Source: Pseudogemmobacter faecipullorum
Lineage (GTDB): Bacteria; Pseudomonadota; Alphaproteobacteria; Rhodobacterales; Rhodobacteraceae
Length of the DNA: 64,000 nt
Direction of reading: 5' to 3'
Assembly (NCBI RefSeq): GCF_020539525.1
Contig: NZ_JACDXX010000010.1
Span: forward strand, 62,001-126,000
In this document: positions 52,261 to 60,524 of the stretch, in pieces
How the letters are laid out: every line of letters begins with the position of its first letter
Position numbering within the stretch: the stretch's first letter is position 1
Made by a program: the position numbers and the translations under genes
Notes under the pieces: model-generated
What the model was told of the DNA's origin: nothing
Database searches by the model: none
Seen by the model: only the letters and a program-made list of their open reading frames with translations

Positions 52261-52913
52261 CAGCTGTTCCCCCGGCTCAGAAAGGCACTGGCCCCTTCGC
52301 GCAAAGCGGCAATGATCACCACGGCCGAGGCCGCGCCGGGATCGATATGGCCCAGCGAGCGGCTGCCGAGGCGCGAGGCCCGGCCAAGCGCCGCGATCAT
52401 CGAGCCGGTGGCATCGCGGCCCTCTTCGGCGGCGCGCTGCGCGGCGCTGAGCCGGGTCAGGCAATCCCCGCTGCTGGCCACGACCGCGCGGGCGGCGGGA
52501 CGCCAGGCGTCAAGCATGGTCTTATCGCCGGGGCTGGCCTTGCCGCGGGCGGCGATGCCGTCGTGAAAGGCGATCACCAGTTCGGGCAGCCGCGCAAGTG
52601 GCAGGGTCGCGAGGCCCTGAAACCTTTGTCCGGCGGCGAGAAAGGCACTGGCATAGAGCGGGCCGGTGGTGGCGCCCACCGCATCGAGGAAGCTCTGGGC
52701 GGCGGTCGGGAACAGCTCGCCGGCGGTTTTCCCTTCGCGGCTGGCGATGGTCAGCGCCCGGGTCAGCGCGGCGAATCCCCCGGCCATCGAGGCACCGTGA
52801 TCACCATCACCGATCGCCCCGTCGAGGGCCGCCAGCTCGGCCCGGGCCTCGCCGATGCGCAAAGCGATGATGCGAAACAGCTCGGTCAGATCGGCGGGGC
52901 TGAGCTCTGGCAT
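52260..52913 (-). CDS. dhaL: Dihydroxyacetone kinase DhaL subunit
   Basis: A 217-residue all-helical ATP-binding subunit. GAIGDGDHGASMAGGF (about residues 29-44) carries the Asp residues that hold Mg-ATP or ADP, and ATTGPLYASAFLAAG, KASPGDKTMLDAW and LGSRSLGHIDPGAASAV are the other conserved blocks. It supplies the nucleotide half to the DhaK domain of the next gene. No PTS component (DhaM, EI, HPr) is nearby, so direct ATP use is more likely than PTS phosphate. It is the first gene of the regulon's rightmost operon, preceded by an operator pair. Confidence 0.88.
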   Translation of the reverse strand: MPELSPADLTELFRIIALRIGEARAELAALDGAIGDGDHGASMAGGFAALTRALTIASREGKTAGELFPTAAQSFLDAVGATTGPLYASAFLAAGQRFQGLATLPLARLPELVIAFHDGIAARGKASPGDKTMLDAWRPAARAVVASSGDCLTRLSAAQRAAEEGRDATGSMIAALGRASRLGSRSLGHIDPGAASAVVIIAALREGASAFLSRGNS

Positions 52914-53061
52914 GGTTATCCCATCTGCTACAGAGCATCGGCCATTGCGTGCCCCGCGCCAAAGGGCGCAGGCCGGGCTGTCTGCTGACGCTCTGACGTC
53001 CTTCCATAGGGCGCCTGCCGCATCGGCCGGATCCCCTTTGTCTGATTTCTTGCTGCGCCTC

Positions 53062-53094
53062 TGTCATTTGTCAATTGTAATCTGTCAGATGTCA
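53062..53094. promoter_or_regulatory. Paired SorC-type operator before dhaL
   Basis: TGTCATTTGTCA (53062-53073; the reverse strand reads TGACAAATGACA) and TGTCAGATGTCA (53083-53094), start to start 21 bases. It lies about 150 bases upstream of dhaL and shares the core with the other two operator pairs. Confidence 0.6.
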
Positions 53095-53182
53095 GGCCGC
53101 ATCGGCTCAGAGGGACCGGGATGTAAAAACACCGCCGCGGCAGGGGCCGGGCGGTGTCTCTCATGCGCGCGTCAGACCGGGA

Positions 53183-53977
53183 TCAGATCCCGCTCTGTAC
53201 CCGGATTTCGCGCAGCTGATCGGCGGTGATATAGCCGGTGGCGCGCTGCCCCTCATCGCGCTGCCAGGCGGCGATGGCCTTGCGGCTGTTGGTGCCCAGC
53301 ACCCCGTCAGCCCCGCGGGTGTTATAGCCAAGCGCGGTCAGCCCACGCTGCAGATCGCGGCGCTCGTTCTGGCTCAGACCGAGCAGCCGCTCTTCATTGC
53401 GGTCATCGGTGGAGGCGGTATTGCCGCTGCCATTGTCCCCGGGCAGCACCGTGCCGGCCTGCTCGCCGATCAGGCGCAGCTGGGCTGCGGTGATATAGCC
53501 GGTGGTCTCAGCCTTATTGGCCTTTTGCCAGCCGCGGATCGCCTCACGGGTTTTGCGGCCCCAGAGCCCATCGGCCTGGCCCGCATCATAGCCGATCTGG
53601 ATCAGCTGACTCTGGATCGTGGCGCGCTGCGTGCGGCTGAGGCCGAGCTCGGCCTCAACTGCCATGGCGCGGTTGCCGGTGGGGGCACGGTCATCGGATT
53701 TGGGCAGCTGGGGTCTGGTCTGGTCGCCAAAACGCGCGATCTGGCGTTCTGCATCGGCGCGGTAGGCGCCATTGGGGAACTGGCGCAGATAGGTCTGATA
53801 GCCGGCGAGGGTGCCGGTATTCTGGGCCTGGGCATAGGCCTGGCGGTCGGATTCCTGACCGAGCAGGCCTTTGGCGACGCCGGTGACAATATCCTCAAAT
53901 TCGCTCTGGGCCAGTACCGGAGTGCTGAGGCCAAGACCGGCGGCCAGCATCGTGGCAGCTAGTGTTTTATTCATCAT
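53183..53977 (-). CDS. Exported protein with two peptidoglycan-binding domains
   Basis: A 264-residue protein with a signal peptide (about residues 1-23, ending PVLAQ). A TPR/Sel1-like stretch (YAQAQNTGTLAGYQTYLRQFPNGAYRADAERQIA, about 47-82) is followed by two PG_binding_1 repeats: LIQIGYDAGQADGLWGRKTREAIRGWQ and LTALGYNTRGADGVLGTNSRKAIAAWQ. Each ends with a TGYITAAQL or TGYITADQL segment. It probably binds cell-wall peptidoglycan in the periplasm; no catalytic domain is seen. It stands between the two DAK regions without an obvious link to either. Confidence 0.85.
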   Translation of the reverse strand: MMNKTLAATMLAAGLGLSTPVLAQSEFEDIVTGVAKGLLGQESDRQAYAQAQNTGTLAGYQTYLRQFPNGAYRADAERQIARFGDQTRPQLPKSDDRAPTGNRAMAVEAELGLSRTQRATIQSQLIQIGYDAGQADGLWGRKTREAIRGWQKANKAETTGYITAAQLRLIGEQAGTVLPGDNGSGNTASTDDRNEERLLGLSQNERRDLQRGLTALGYNTRGADGVLGTNSRKAIAAWQRDEGQRATGYITADQLREIRVQSGI

Positions 53978-54212
53978 ATCATCCTTTCACACAGGGGATG
54001 GCCCGGGCATGGGAGAGGCCGCCTGGGCAGATACAGTCCGGGCCGATAACGCCGCTGCCGCCGGGCTGTTCCCGCCGCTGCCGGATTTCGGCCCGGCATC
54101 ATGCTGTGACGTTGGGGATAGTCCGCCCGGATGCAGGGAGGGCGCGGGGCAGGATGCGGGCAGTTGTCGGGGGCGGGGCCGCATCGTATGAAAGAGGGCC
54201 TGGGAGGACGAT

Positions 54213-55163
54213 ATGGATGCGGATGAAGTCTGGAGCGAGCTGGAGCGCACCCGTGTTGCCTGGTTTTATTTCGTCGGGGGCCTGACCCAGCAGGAAATCG
54301 CCTCGCGCATGGATATGACCCGGCTGCGGGTTAATAAGATCATCGGCCAGGTGCGCGATCAGGGGGCGGTGCAGGTCGATCTGACCCTGCCGCTGAGCGA
54401 TTGTATCGCGCTGGGGCTGGATCTTGAGCGGCGTTATGGGCTGAAAGAGGTGCGGGTGGTGCCTGATCTGCCCGATTTCCTCGATCAGAAGCGGGTGATC
54501 GGCGAGGCAGCGGGGATGATGGCCAATGCGCTGATCGCGGGCCGGGATCTGGGGATCGGCGTCTCAACCGGGCGCACGCTGAGTTTTGCGGTGCGCAAAC
54601 TGACCGCCACGCCGCATCCGGAAAGCTGGGTTGTCGGGCTGACCGGCGGGGTGACGCGGTCTTCGGGCACCAATTCCTTTGAGGTCGCCACCAGTTTTGC
54701 CCGTCGCCTCGGGGTTGAATGCCATTATCTGACGGCGCCTTTGTTCTGCGCCTCGCCCGAGGGGCGCGAGATGCTTTTGCTGCTCGATGAGCTGACCGAT
54801 GTGCTGGCGCGCACCGAGATTGCTGAGATCGGCATCACCTCCTGCGGCGCGCTGGATGAGAATACCACGCTGACCCAGATCCGGGTGGTTAAGGATCAGC
54901 TGGAAGAGATCCAGCGTCAGGGCGCAGTGGGCGAGTTTCTGGGCTGTTTCCTCGATGCCCAGGGGCGGCCGATTGACCATTTTCTGAATGAATCGCTGAT
55001 CGCGCTCTCGCCGGAAAAGCTGAAGCTGAAGCCGGTCTCGATCCTTGCTTCGGGCGGGGTCAGCAAAGTGCCGGTGATCCGGGCGATTTTGCGGGCGGGC
55101 TATGTGAACCGGCTGGCGACCAATGAAGCCGTGGCCCGGGCCTTGCTGGCCGGGCCACGCTGA
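54213..55163 (+). CDS. SorC-family transcriptional regulator of the second DAK cluster
   Basis: A 316-residue SorC protein. Its HTH (about 24-55, GGLTQQEIASRMDMTRLRVNKIIGQVR) has a recognition helix unlike those of the other two SorC proteins here, closer to the EryD type. The effector domain contains GVSTGRTLSFAVRKL, GITSCGALDENTTL and ILASGGVSKVPVIRAILRAGY. GGGAGG lies before ATG 54213. It converges on the DhaK-DhaL kinase gene 30 bases away. The AT-rich promoter before the cognate importer at 60602-60630 is its most likely target. Confidence 0.86.
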   Translation: MDADEVWSELERTRVAWFYFVGGLTQQEIASRMDMTRLRVNKIIGQVRDQGAVQVDLTLPLSDCIALGLDLERRYGLKEVRVVPDLPDFLDQKRVIGEAAGMMANALIAGRDLGIGVSTGRTLSFAVRKLTATPHPESWVVGLTGGVTRSSGTNSFEVATSFARRLGVECHYLTAPLFCASPEGREMLLLLDELTDVLARTEIAEIGITSCGALDENTTLTQIRVVKDQLEEIQRQGAVGEFLGCFLDAQGRPIDHFLNESLIALSPEKLKLKPVSILASGGVSKVPVIRAILRAGYVNRLATNEAVARALLAGPR

Positions 55164-55193
55164 GAGATCAGGTCTGATTATCAGGCGGGGCTA

Positions 55194-56942
55194 TCAGACG
55201 GGGGCGCGGTCGAGCGCCGCGCTCATCGCGCGCAGGATGATAAAGGTCGAGGCCGCGCCGGGGTCGATATGCCCGACCGAACGGGCGCCGAGCTTGGCCG
55301 AACGGCCGCGCCGCGATTCCAGCGCGGCGGTGGCATTCATGCCGCGCTCGGCCCCGTCGCGGGCCGCCTGCATCACTTCGCTCTCGCTGGCTGTGGCGCC
55401 AAGGCCCTGGGCGGCCTCAACCGCCGGAACCCAGGCGTCGATCATGGTTTTATCGCCCGGCTCGGCCCGGCCCCGGTCGCGGATGCCCTGCAAAGCTGCG
55501 GCCAGCCAGGTGGCCAGCGCCGCGCCGTCAAGGTTCTGCCGCCCGCCCACCGCCGTGCCCGCGCGCAGGAAGGCCGTGGCGTAAAGCGGGCCGGAGGAGG
55601 CGCCGACCGCATCGAGGAAGGCCTTGGCCATGCGTTTGCAGCTGCCCTCGATCGTCTCATCCTGGGGCGCATTGGCGAGGGCGGCCTGCACCGCTTTCCA
55701 GCCGATTTCCATCGTCACGCCGTGATCGCCATCGCCGATGACGCCATCGAGTTCCGAGAGCCAGTCGCGCGCGGCGATGATCTGGCGCCCGGCCTCGGCC
55801 ATCATCTCGCGAAACACCAGCGGGGTGATATTGCCCAGGGTGATCAGATCGGCCTGGGGAGTGGCTTCCTGCGCCTCGCTCCCGGTCGCGCGGCGCTGGG
55901 TGCGCGCCCCCCGGGTGTCACCGGCGGCTGTGCTGCCAACCGTCAATGCCACGCTGCGGCAGGGATGGTCGAGCAGCCCGGTCAGCTCATCATCGAGCTT
56001 CAGCAGGGTGACCGAGGCCCCGGCCATTTCCAGCGAGGTGGCATATTCGCCAACCCAGGAGCGGTGGATCTGAATGCCCCTGCCGTCGAGGATCTGCTTC
56101 ACCCGGTTAAAGATCAGGTAGAGTTCGACATAGGTGGTGGCGCCAAGGCCATTGACCAGCACCGCCACCCGGTCCCCCGCCACCGGCTGCATCTCGGCAA
56201 GGATGGTGCTGACCAGCTCATCGGTGACGGCATCGGCCGTCGCCAGCTTATCGCGGCGCATACCGGGCTCGCCATGCAGGCCCATGCCGATCTCCATCTC
56301 GTCATCGCCGATTTCGAAATTCGGCTTGCCGGTCTGGGGCAGCGAGCAGGGGGCAAGCGCCACGCCCATCGACAGGGTATGGGCATTGGCTTTCCGGGCC
56401 AGGGCCTCGACCCTTGCGAGCGGCTCGCCCTGATCGGCGGCGGCGCCGGCGATTTTGAAGACGAAGAAATCCCCGGCAATGCCGCGCCGCTCGCCCCTGC
56501 GGTCTGCCGGGGCCGAGGCCACATCATCCGCGACGGCGAGCTGGCGGGCCGGAATGCCTGCGGCTTCCAGCTCTTCCAGCGCCATGGTGAAATTCAGCAC
56601 ATCGCCGGTGTAATTGCCGTAAAGCATCAGCACACCCGCGCCGCCATTGGCCTGATGCGCCGCATCGGTGATATGGTCGGGCGAGGGCGAGGCGAAGATA
56701 TTGCCCACCGCCGCCGCATCGGCGAGGCCGCGGCCGACATAGCCGGCGAAGGCCGGCTCATGGCCCGAGCCGCCGCCGATCACGATGCCGACCTTGCCAT
56801 CACGCGGCCCGTCGACGGCCACAATCGCGCGGCCGGTGCGACCCTCGAGGCTGAGGATATCGGGATGTGCGCCGACCATGCCCTGGATCATCTCGGGGAT
56901 GATATTTTCGGGCAGGTTGATCAGTTTTTTGCTTTTGTTCAC
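55194..56942 (-). CDS. DAK-family short-ketose kinase (fused DhaK-DhaL, ATP-dependent)
   Basis: A 582-residue single-chain kinase. The DhaK half (about 1-335) has GKVGIVIGGGSGHEPAFAGYVGRG, GNYTGDVLNFTMA and His223 in MGLHGEPG, the covalent ketone-binding residue. The DhaL half (about 370-582) has GVIGDGDHGVTMEIGW, ASSGPLYATAFLRAG and LGARSVGHIDPGAAST. GTG 56942 was chosen for AAGGA upstream and the start of the conserved fold. The family covers dihydroxyacetone, erythrulose and related kinases. Next to a dedicated importer without dehydrogenases, a directly imported ketose, or a polyol oxidised by enzymes encoded elsewhere, are both possible. Confidence 0.9.
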   Translation of the reverse strand: MNKSKKLINLPENIIPEMIQGMVGAHPDILSLEGRTGRAIVAVDGPRDGKVGIVIGGGSGHEPAFAGYVGRGLADAAAVGNIFASPSPDHITDAAHQANGGAGVLMLYGNYTGDVLNFTMALEELEAAGIPARQLAVADDVASAPADRRGERRGIAGDFFVFKIAGAAADQGEPLARVEALARKANAHTLSMGVALAPCSLPQTGKPNFEIGDDEMEIGMGLHGEPGMRRDKLATADAVTDELVSTILAEMQPVAGDRVAVLVNGLGATTYVELYLIFNRVKQILDGRGIQIHRSWVGEYATSLEMAGASVTLLKLDDELTGLLDHPCRSVALTVGSTAAGDTRGARTQRRATGSEAQEATPQADLITLGNITPLVFREMMAEAGRQIIAARDWLSELDGVIGDGDHGVTMEIGWKAVQAALANAPQDETIEGSCKRMAKAFLDAVGASSGPLYATAFLRAGTAVGGRQNLDGAALATWLAAALQGIRDRGRAEPGDKTMIDAWVPAVEAAQGLGATASESEVMQAARDGAERGMNATAALESRRGRSAKLGARSVGHIDPGAASTFIILRAMSAALDRAPV

Positions 56943-56959
56943 AGCTCGGATCCTTCTGC

Positions 56960-57952
56960 TCAGCTGGCGTCGCGGCGGATATAGCGGCGGGAGAGGGCAT
57001 CGAAGGAGATCGCAAGCACCACGATTGCCCCGGAAACCACGCCCTGCCAATAGGGGGAGACGCCAAACAGCACGATAATATTTTCAATGATGGCAATGAT
57101 GGCTGCGCCAAAAATACCGCCCAGAGGCGAGCCGACGCCGCCGGTGGTGGCGACGCCACCGATGACGGCGGCGGCGATCGGGGCCAGCACCCAGGCCTGA
57201 CCGATCGAGGGCTGGGCCGTGCCGAGACGCGCCACCATCAGCACCCCGGCCAGGGCCGAAAGCATGCCCGCCAGGGCAAAGATGATCAGCCGGATGCGGT
57301 TGACCCGGATCCCCAGCATCCGCGCCGCCGGGGCATTATTACCGATGGCATACATATAGCGGCCCATCGGGGTTTTCATGGTCAGAAACAAGGCGATCAG
57401 CAGCACCAGCATCATGATGATGAAGGGCACCGGCACGCCAAAGGCATCGCCGCGACCGAGGAAATGGATCTCAGCCGGAATGCCGGTGATTGCCACGCCC
57501 TTGGTCAGCACAAGGATCGCGCCGCCATAGATCCCGGCCATGCCGATGGTCAGCACCAGTGAATGCAGGCCAAGCGCGGTCACCAGAAAACCGTTCAGCA
57601 GGCCAAGGCCAAGCCCGAGCGCCATCGACAGGGCAATCGCCGCCCAGGGGTTCACCCCGGCCTGAACCATCAGCATGCCCGAGACAACGCCGCAAAGCCC
57701 GCCAATGGTGCCGAGCGAGAGATCGAGTTCGCCGAGGATCATCAGCGCGCTTTGCGCAATGGTCATGATGCCGACAAAGGCGAGGCCCCGGGCAATGACC
57801 GACATATTATAGGCCGAGAGGAAATAGGGCGAGATCAGGCAGGAGACCGCGAAGATCGCCAGCAGTGCGATAAACACCCCGGCCAGCGGATTGCGCAGGA
57901 TCACGGTCAGGAAAGAGGGGCGCCCGGCGGGGGCGCTGGCATCAGTGGACAT
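56960..57952 (-). CDS. Sugar/polyol ABC transporter permease (RbsC-type) of the second DAK cluster
   Basis: A 330-residue inner-membrane protein with about nine helices. VGIMTIAQSALMILGELDLSLGTIGGLCGVVSG and GLLNGFLVTALGLHSLVLTIGMAGIYGG are family blocks, and the coupling loop NNAPAARMLGIRVNRIRLIIFALAG lies near residue 225. It starts inside the last codons of the ATPase gene (11-base overlap), with GGAG nine bases upstream. Only one permease gene is present, so the channel is probably a homodimer, unlike the first sugar cluster. Confidence 0.88.
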   Translation of the reverse strand: MSTDASAPAGRPSFLTVILRNPLAGVFIALLAIFAVSCLISPYFLSAYNMSVIARGLAFVGIMTIAQSALMILGELDLSLGTIGGLCGVVSGMLMVQAGVNPWAAIALSMALGLGLGLLNGFLVTALGLHSLVLTIGMAGIYGGAILVLTKGVAITGIPAEIHFLGRGDAFGVPVPFIIMMLVLLIALFLTMKTPMGRYMYAIGNNAPAARMLGIRVNRIRLIIFALAGMLSALAGVLMVARLGTAQPSIGQAWVLAPIAAAVIGGVATTGGVGSPLGGIFGAAIIAIIENIIVLFGVSPYWQGVVSGAIVVLAISFDALSRRYIRRDAS

Positions 57953-59480
57953 GAGAGGTCTCCGCGTCAGAACTGGCTCCTGCAGGGATCTGTGCAGCAG
58001 CAGTGCCGGAGGCGAAGATCGCCCCGACCAGGGTTTCGCTATTGGTGGTGGCGGCCTCAAAATCGCCGGTCAGCCGGCCGCTGTGCATGGTGATGATGCG
58101 GCTGGCGCAGCGGCGCAGCTCGGTCATCTCGGAAGAGATCAGAATGATGCCCACGCCCTCTTCGGCGAGGGTTTTCATGATCTTATAAATTTCGGCCTTG
58201 GTGCGGATATCGATGCCCTTGGTCGGCTCGTCAAACACCATGATGCGCGGGCGCGTGGCCATGGCGCGGCCAATGATGGCTTTTTGCTGGTTGCCGCCCG
58301 AAAGTGTCGAGATTTTCTGGCCCATGCCAGCGGCGCGGATGCCGTAATCGCCGATCACTTTTTCTACCAGGCTGCGCTCGCGTCCGGCGTTGATCCCGGC
58401 CTTGCCCGAGGTCAGCGCGAGAATGGAAATGCCGATATTCTCGCGCAGCGACAGCAGCGGGAAAATGCCGTGATGTTTGCGCTCTTCCGAGAGATAGAGC
58501 ATGCCATTCGCCACCGAGGCTGCGGGATCATTCAGCTTCCAGGCCTTACCCCCGACCGTCACCCGGCCAGCACGGGTTTTGCGGAAGCCGAAAATCGCCT
58601 GCATCAGCTCGGAGCGGCCCGCGCCGACCAGGCCGGCAAAGCCGAGGATCTCGCCACGTCTGAGGGTAAAGCTCGCGTCCTGGAACTGCTCGCCGCTGAG
58701 GCCCTCGACCGCCATGATCGTATCACTGACCGGGCATTCGGGGCGGAAATGCGCATCAATCGACACGTCGCGGCCCGACATGGCGCGGATCAGCGCGGGC
58801 TCGTCTATGTCGCGGATCTGGCCCGATCCGACCTTTTCGCCATTGCGCAGCACGGTGAAATCATCGCCGATACCGAAGACCTCTTCCATCTTATGCGAGA
58901 TGAAGACGATGGCATGGCCGCTGGCGAGAAAATCGCGGATCACCCTGAAGACGCGCTCCACCTCGGAGGCGGTCAGGGCCGAGGTCGGCTCGTCGAGGAT
59001 CAGCACCTTCATCTCTTTATTGGTCGAGGCGCGGGCGATCTGTAACAGCTGCTGATCGGGCACCGGGATATGGCGCACCAGATCTGAGGGGCGGGCGCGG
59101 ATACCGAAACGGTCGAGATAGTCCTGGGCTTCGGCCTCCATCCGGCGCCGGTTCACCAGCCCGCCATGGCCGGTGCGGCTGAAGGGCATGAACAGGTTTT
59201 CCGCCACGGTGATATCGGGGAAAAGCGACAGCTCCTGGGGCACATAGGCGATTTTGCGAAACAGATCGGGCGTGGTCAGCGGGTCCTGGCCATCGATGTG
59301 GATCTCGCCGCGCGAGGCGCGGTCGGTGCCGGTCAGGATCTTCACCAGCGTGGATTTTCCGGCGCCATTCTCGCCCGCCAGAATATGGGTGCGTCCCAGC
59401 TCAACGGACAGATCGACGCCGTTCAGCGCGGTGACGCCCGGAAAATCGCGGCCGAGGCCACGTGCCTCCAGATAGGCCAT
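57942..59480 (-). CDS. Sugar/polyol ABC transporter ATP-binding protein (RbsA-type)
   Basis: A 512-residue two-domain ATPase. The first half has Walker A GENGAGKSTLVK (about residues 35-46) and Walker B VLILDEPTSALT. The second half has GLVGAGRSELMQAI, signature LSGGNQQKAIIGRAM and IMVFDEPTKGIDI, so the second site keeps the DEP acidic pair, unlike the paralogue at 46339. ATG 59480 with GGAG upstream was preferred over a frame extension of 13 codons. Confidence 0.9.
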   Translation of the reverse strand: MAYLEARGLGRDFPGVTALNGVDLSVELGRTHILAGENGAGKSTLVKILTGTDRASRGEIHIDGQDPLTTPDLFRKIAYVPQELSLFPDITVAENLFMPFSRTGHGGLVNRRRMEAEAQDYLDRFGIRARPSDLVRHIPVPDQQLLQIARASTNKEMKVLILDEPTSALTASEVERVFRVIRDFLASGHAIVFISHKMEEVFGIGDDFTVLRNGEKVGSGQIRDIDEPALIRAMSGRDVSIDAHFRPECPVSDTIMAVEGLSGEQFQDASFTLRRGEILGFAGLVGAGRSELMQAIFGFRKTRAGRVTVGGKAWKLNDPAASVANGMLYLSEERKHHGIFPLLSLRENIGISILALTSGKAGINAGRERSLVEKVIGDYGIRAAGMGQKISTLSGGNQQKAIIGRAMATRPRIMVFDEPTKGIDIRTKAEIYKIMKTLAEEGVGIILISSEMTELRRCASRIITMHSGRLTGDFEAATTNSETLVGAIFASGTAAAQIPAGASSDAETSHVH

Positions 59481-59546
59481 AATATATCTCCGAAGGATTG
59501 GCTTTGCCGCAGCCGGCAAAGCGGCGATACGGCAGAGGCGCGGGTT

Positions 59547-59569
59547 GCGGGCCGGTTCTCCCGGCCCGC
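59547..59569 (-). other. Intercistronic hairpin after the second sugar-binding-protein gene
   Basis: GCGGGCCGG (59547-59555) and CCGGCCCGC (59561-59569) form a perfect 9-base stem with a 5-base loop, 11 bases past the binding-protein stop and with no T-run. This is the same placement as at 25034 and 47948. Confidence 0.55.
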
Positions 59570-59579
59570 CCTCTTCAGC

Positions 59580-60524
59580 TCAGCCGCCGAGGTTTTCTTT
59601 GGTCAGGAAGGCATTGCCGGTGTCGAGGAACTGCGGCACCGGGGCGCCGGTGGCCTGCTGCCAGAGTAGCATCACCGACCAGTAGCCCTGCAGCTCGGGC
59701 TGCGAGGCCGAGGAGCTGTCGGCGACGCCTGAACGGATCATATCGAGCATTTCCGGCAGGTTATCGAGGCCGACCAGGGTCACTTCGCCCTGTTTGCCCG
59801 CCTCAATAATGGCCTGGCCGATCCCGATCGGGCCTGCCGCATCCGAGGCGACCCAGCCCTTCAGATTGGGGTTGGCCTGCATGATGGCCGAGGCCTGCTG
59901 CTGGGCGATCTCGATGGAATCATTATCGATCCCTTCGGCCACAACCTTGATGCCGGGATGTTCGGCAAAGACCTGGCGGTGGCAATCGGCGCGGATCGAA
60001 TGGTTCGGCGCGGTCGGCACGCCCATCATGATCGCAACCTCGCCCTCGCCGCCGAGAACCTCAACCAGACGCCGCGAGGCGATTTTGGCCTGTTCGCAGA
60101 AATCCGAGCCGATATAGGGGATCGCCATGCCTTCGGGCGGCACGGAATCGAAGAGAACCAGCGGAATATCCTGCGACTGCGCCGCTTCCAGCGAGGCGCG
60201 GTTGCCCTCGGGATCGAGCAGGTCGATGGCGATGCCATCGGGGCGGGTCGAGATGGCGCTCTCAACGATCTGCACCTGCTGGACCACATCTGCACTCTGG
60301 GGAGCGGAATAGACGATCTCGACCGAGGCGCCGGTCTGGGCCTGCAGGGCGGCGGCGGCCATCTGCGCGCCGTCATTCACCTTGTCGAACCAGGGGTGCA
60401 CCACTTTCGGCACGATCAGGAAGCGGTAGCTGTCCTTTTTCACCGTGCCCGGAGCCTCTTCGGCCAGTGCGGCCAGCGGCAGAGCAAAGGCGGCCCCGGC
60501 CAGAAGGGTTGCCAGTTTCTTCAT
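59580..60524 (-). CDS. Sugar/polyol-binding periplasmic protein of the second DAK cluster
   Basis: A 314-residue type I periplasmic binding protein (Peripla_BP_4). The signal peptide is residues 1-21 (ending AALAE), then YRFLIVPKVVHPWFDKVNDGAQMAA, VQIVESAISTRPDGIAIDLLDPEG, and QQASAIMQANPNLKGWVASDAAGPIGIGQAI. Binding residues typical of pentose/polyol binders (Asp and Asn or Trp in the cleft) cannot be assigned with certainty. ATG 60524 with GGGAGG upstream is clear. It is the first gene of the binding-protein/ATPase/permease/kinase operon. Confidence 0.87.
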   Translation of the reverse strand: MKKLATLLAGAAFALPLAALAEEAPGTVKKDSYRFLIVPKVVHPWFDKVNDGAQMAAAALQAQTGASVEIVYSAPQSADVVQQVQIVESAISTRPDGIAIDLLDPEGNRASLEAAQSQDIPLVLFDSVPPEGMAIPYIGSDFCEQAKIASRRLVEVLGGEGEVAIMMGVPTAPNHSIRADCHRQVFAEHPGIKVVAEGIDNDSIEIAQQQASAIMQANPNLKGWVASDAAGPIGIGQAIIEAGKQGEVTLVGLDNLPEMLDMIRSGVADSSSASQPELQGYWSVMLLWQQATGAPVPQFLDTGNAFLTKENLGG

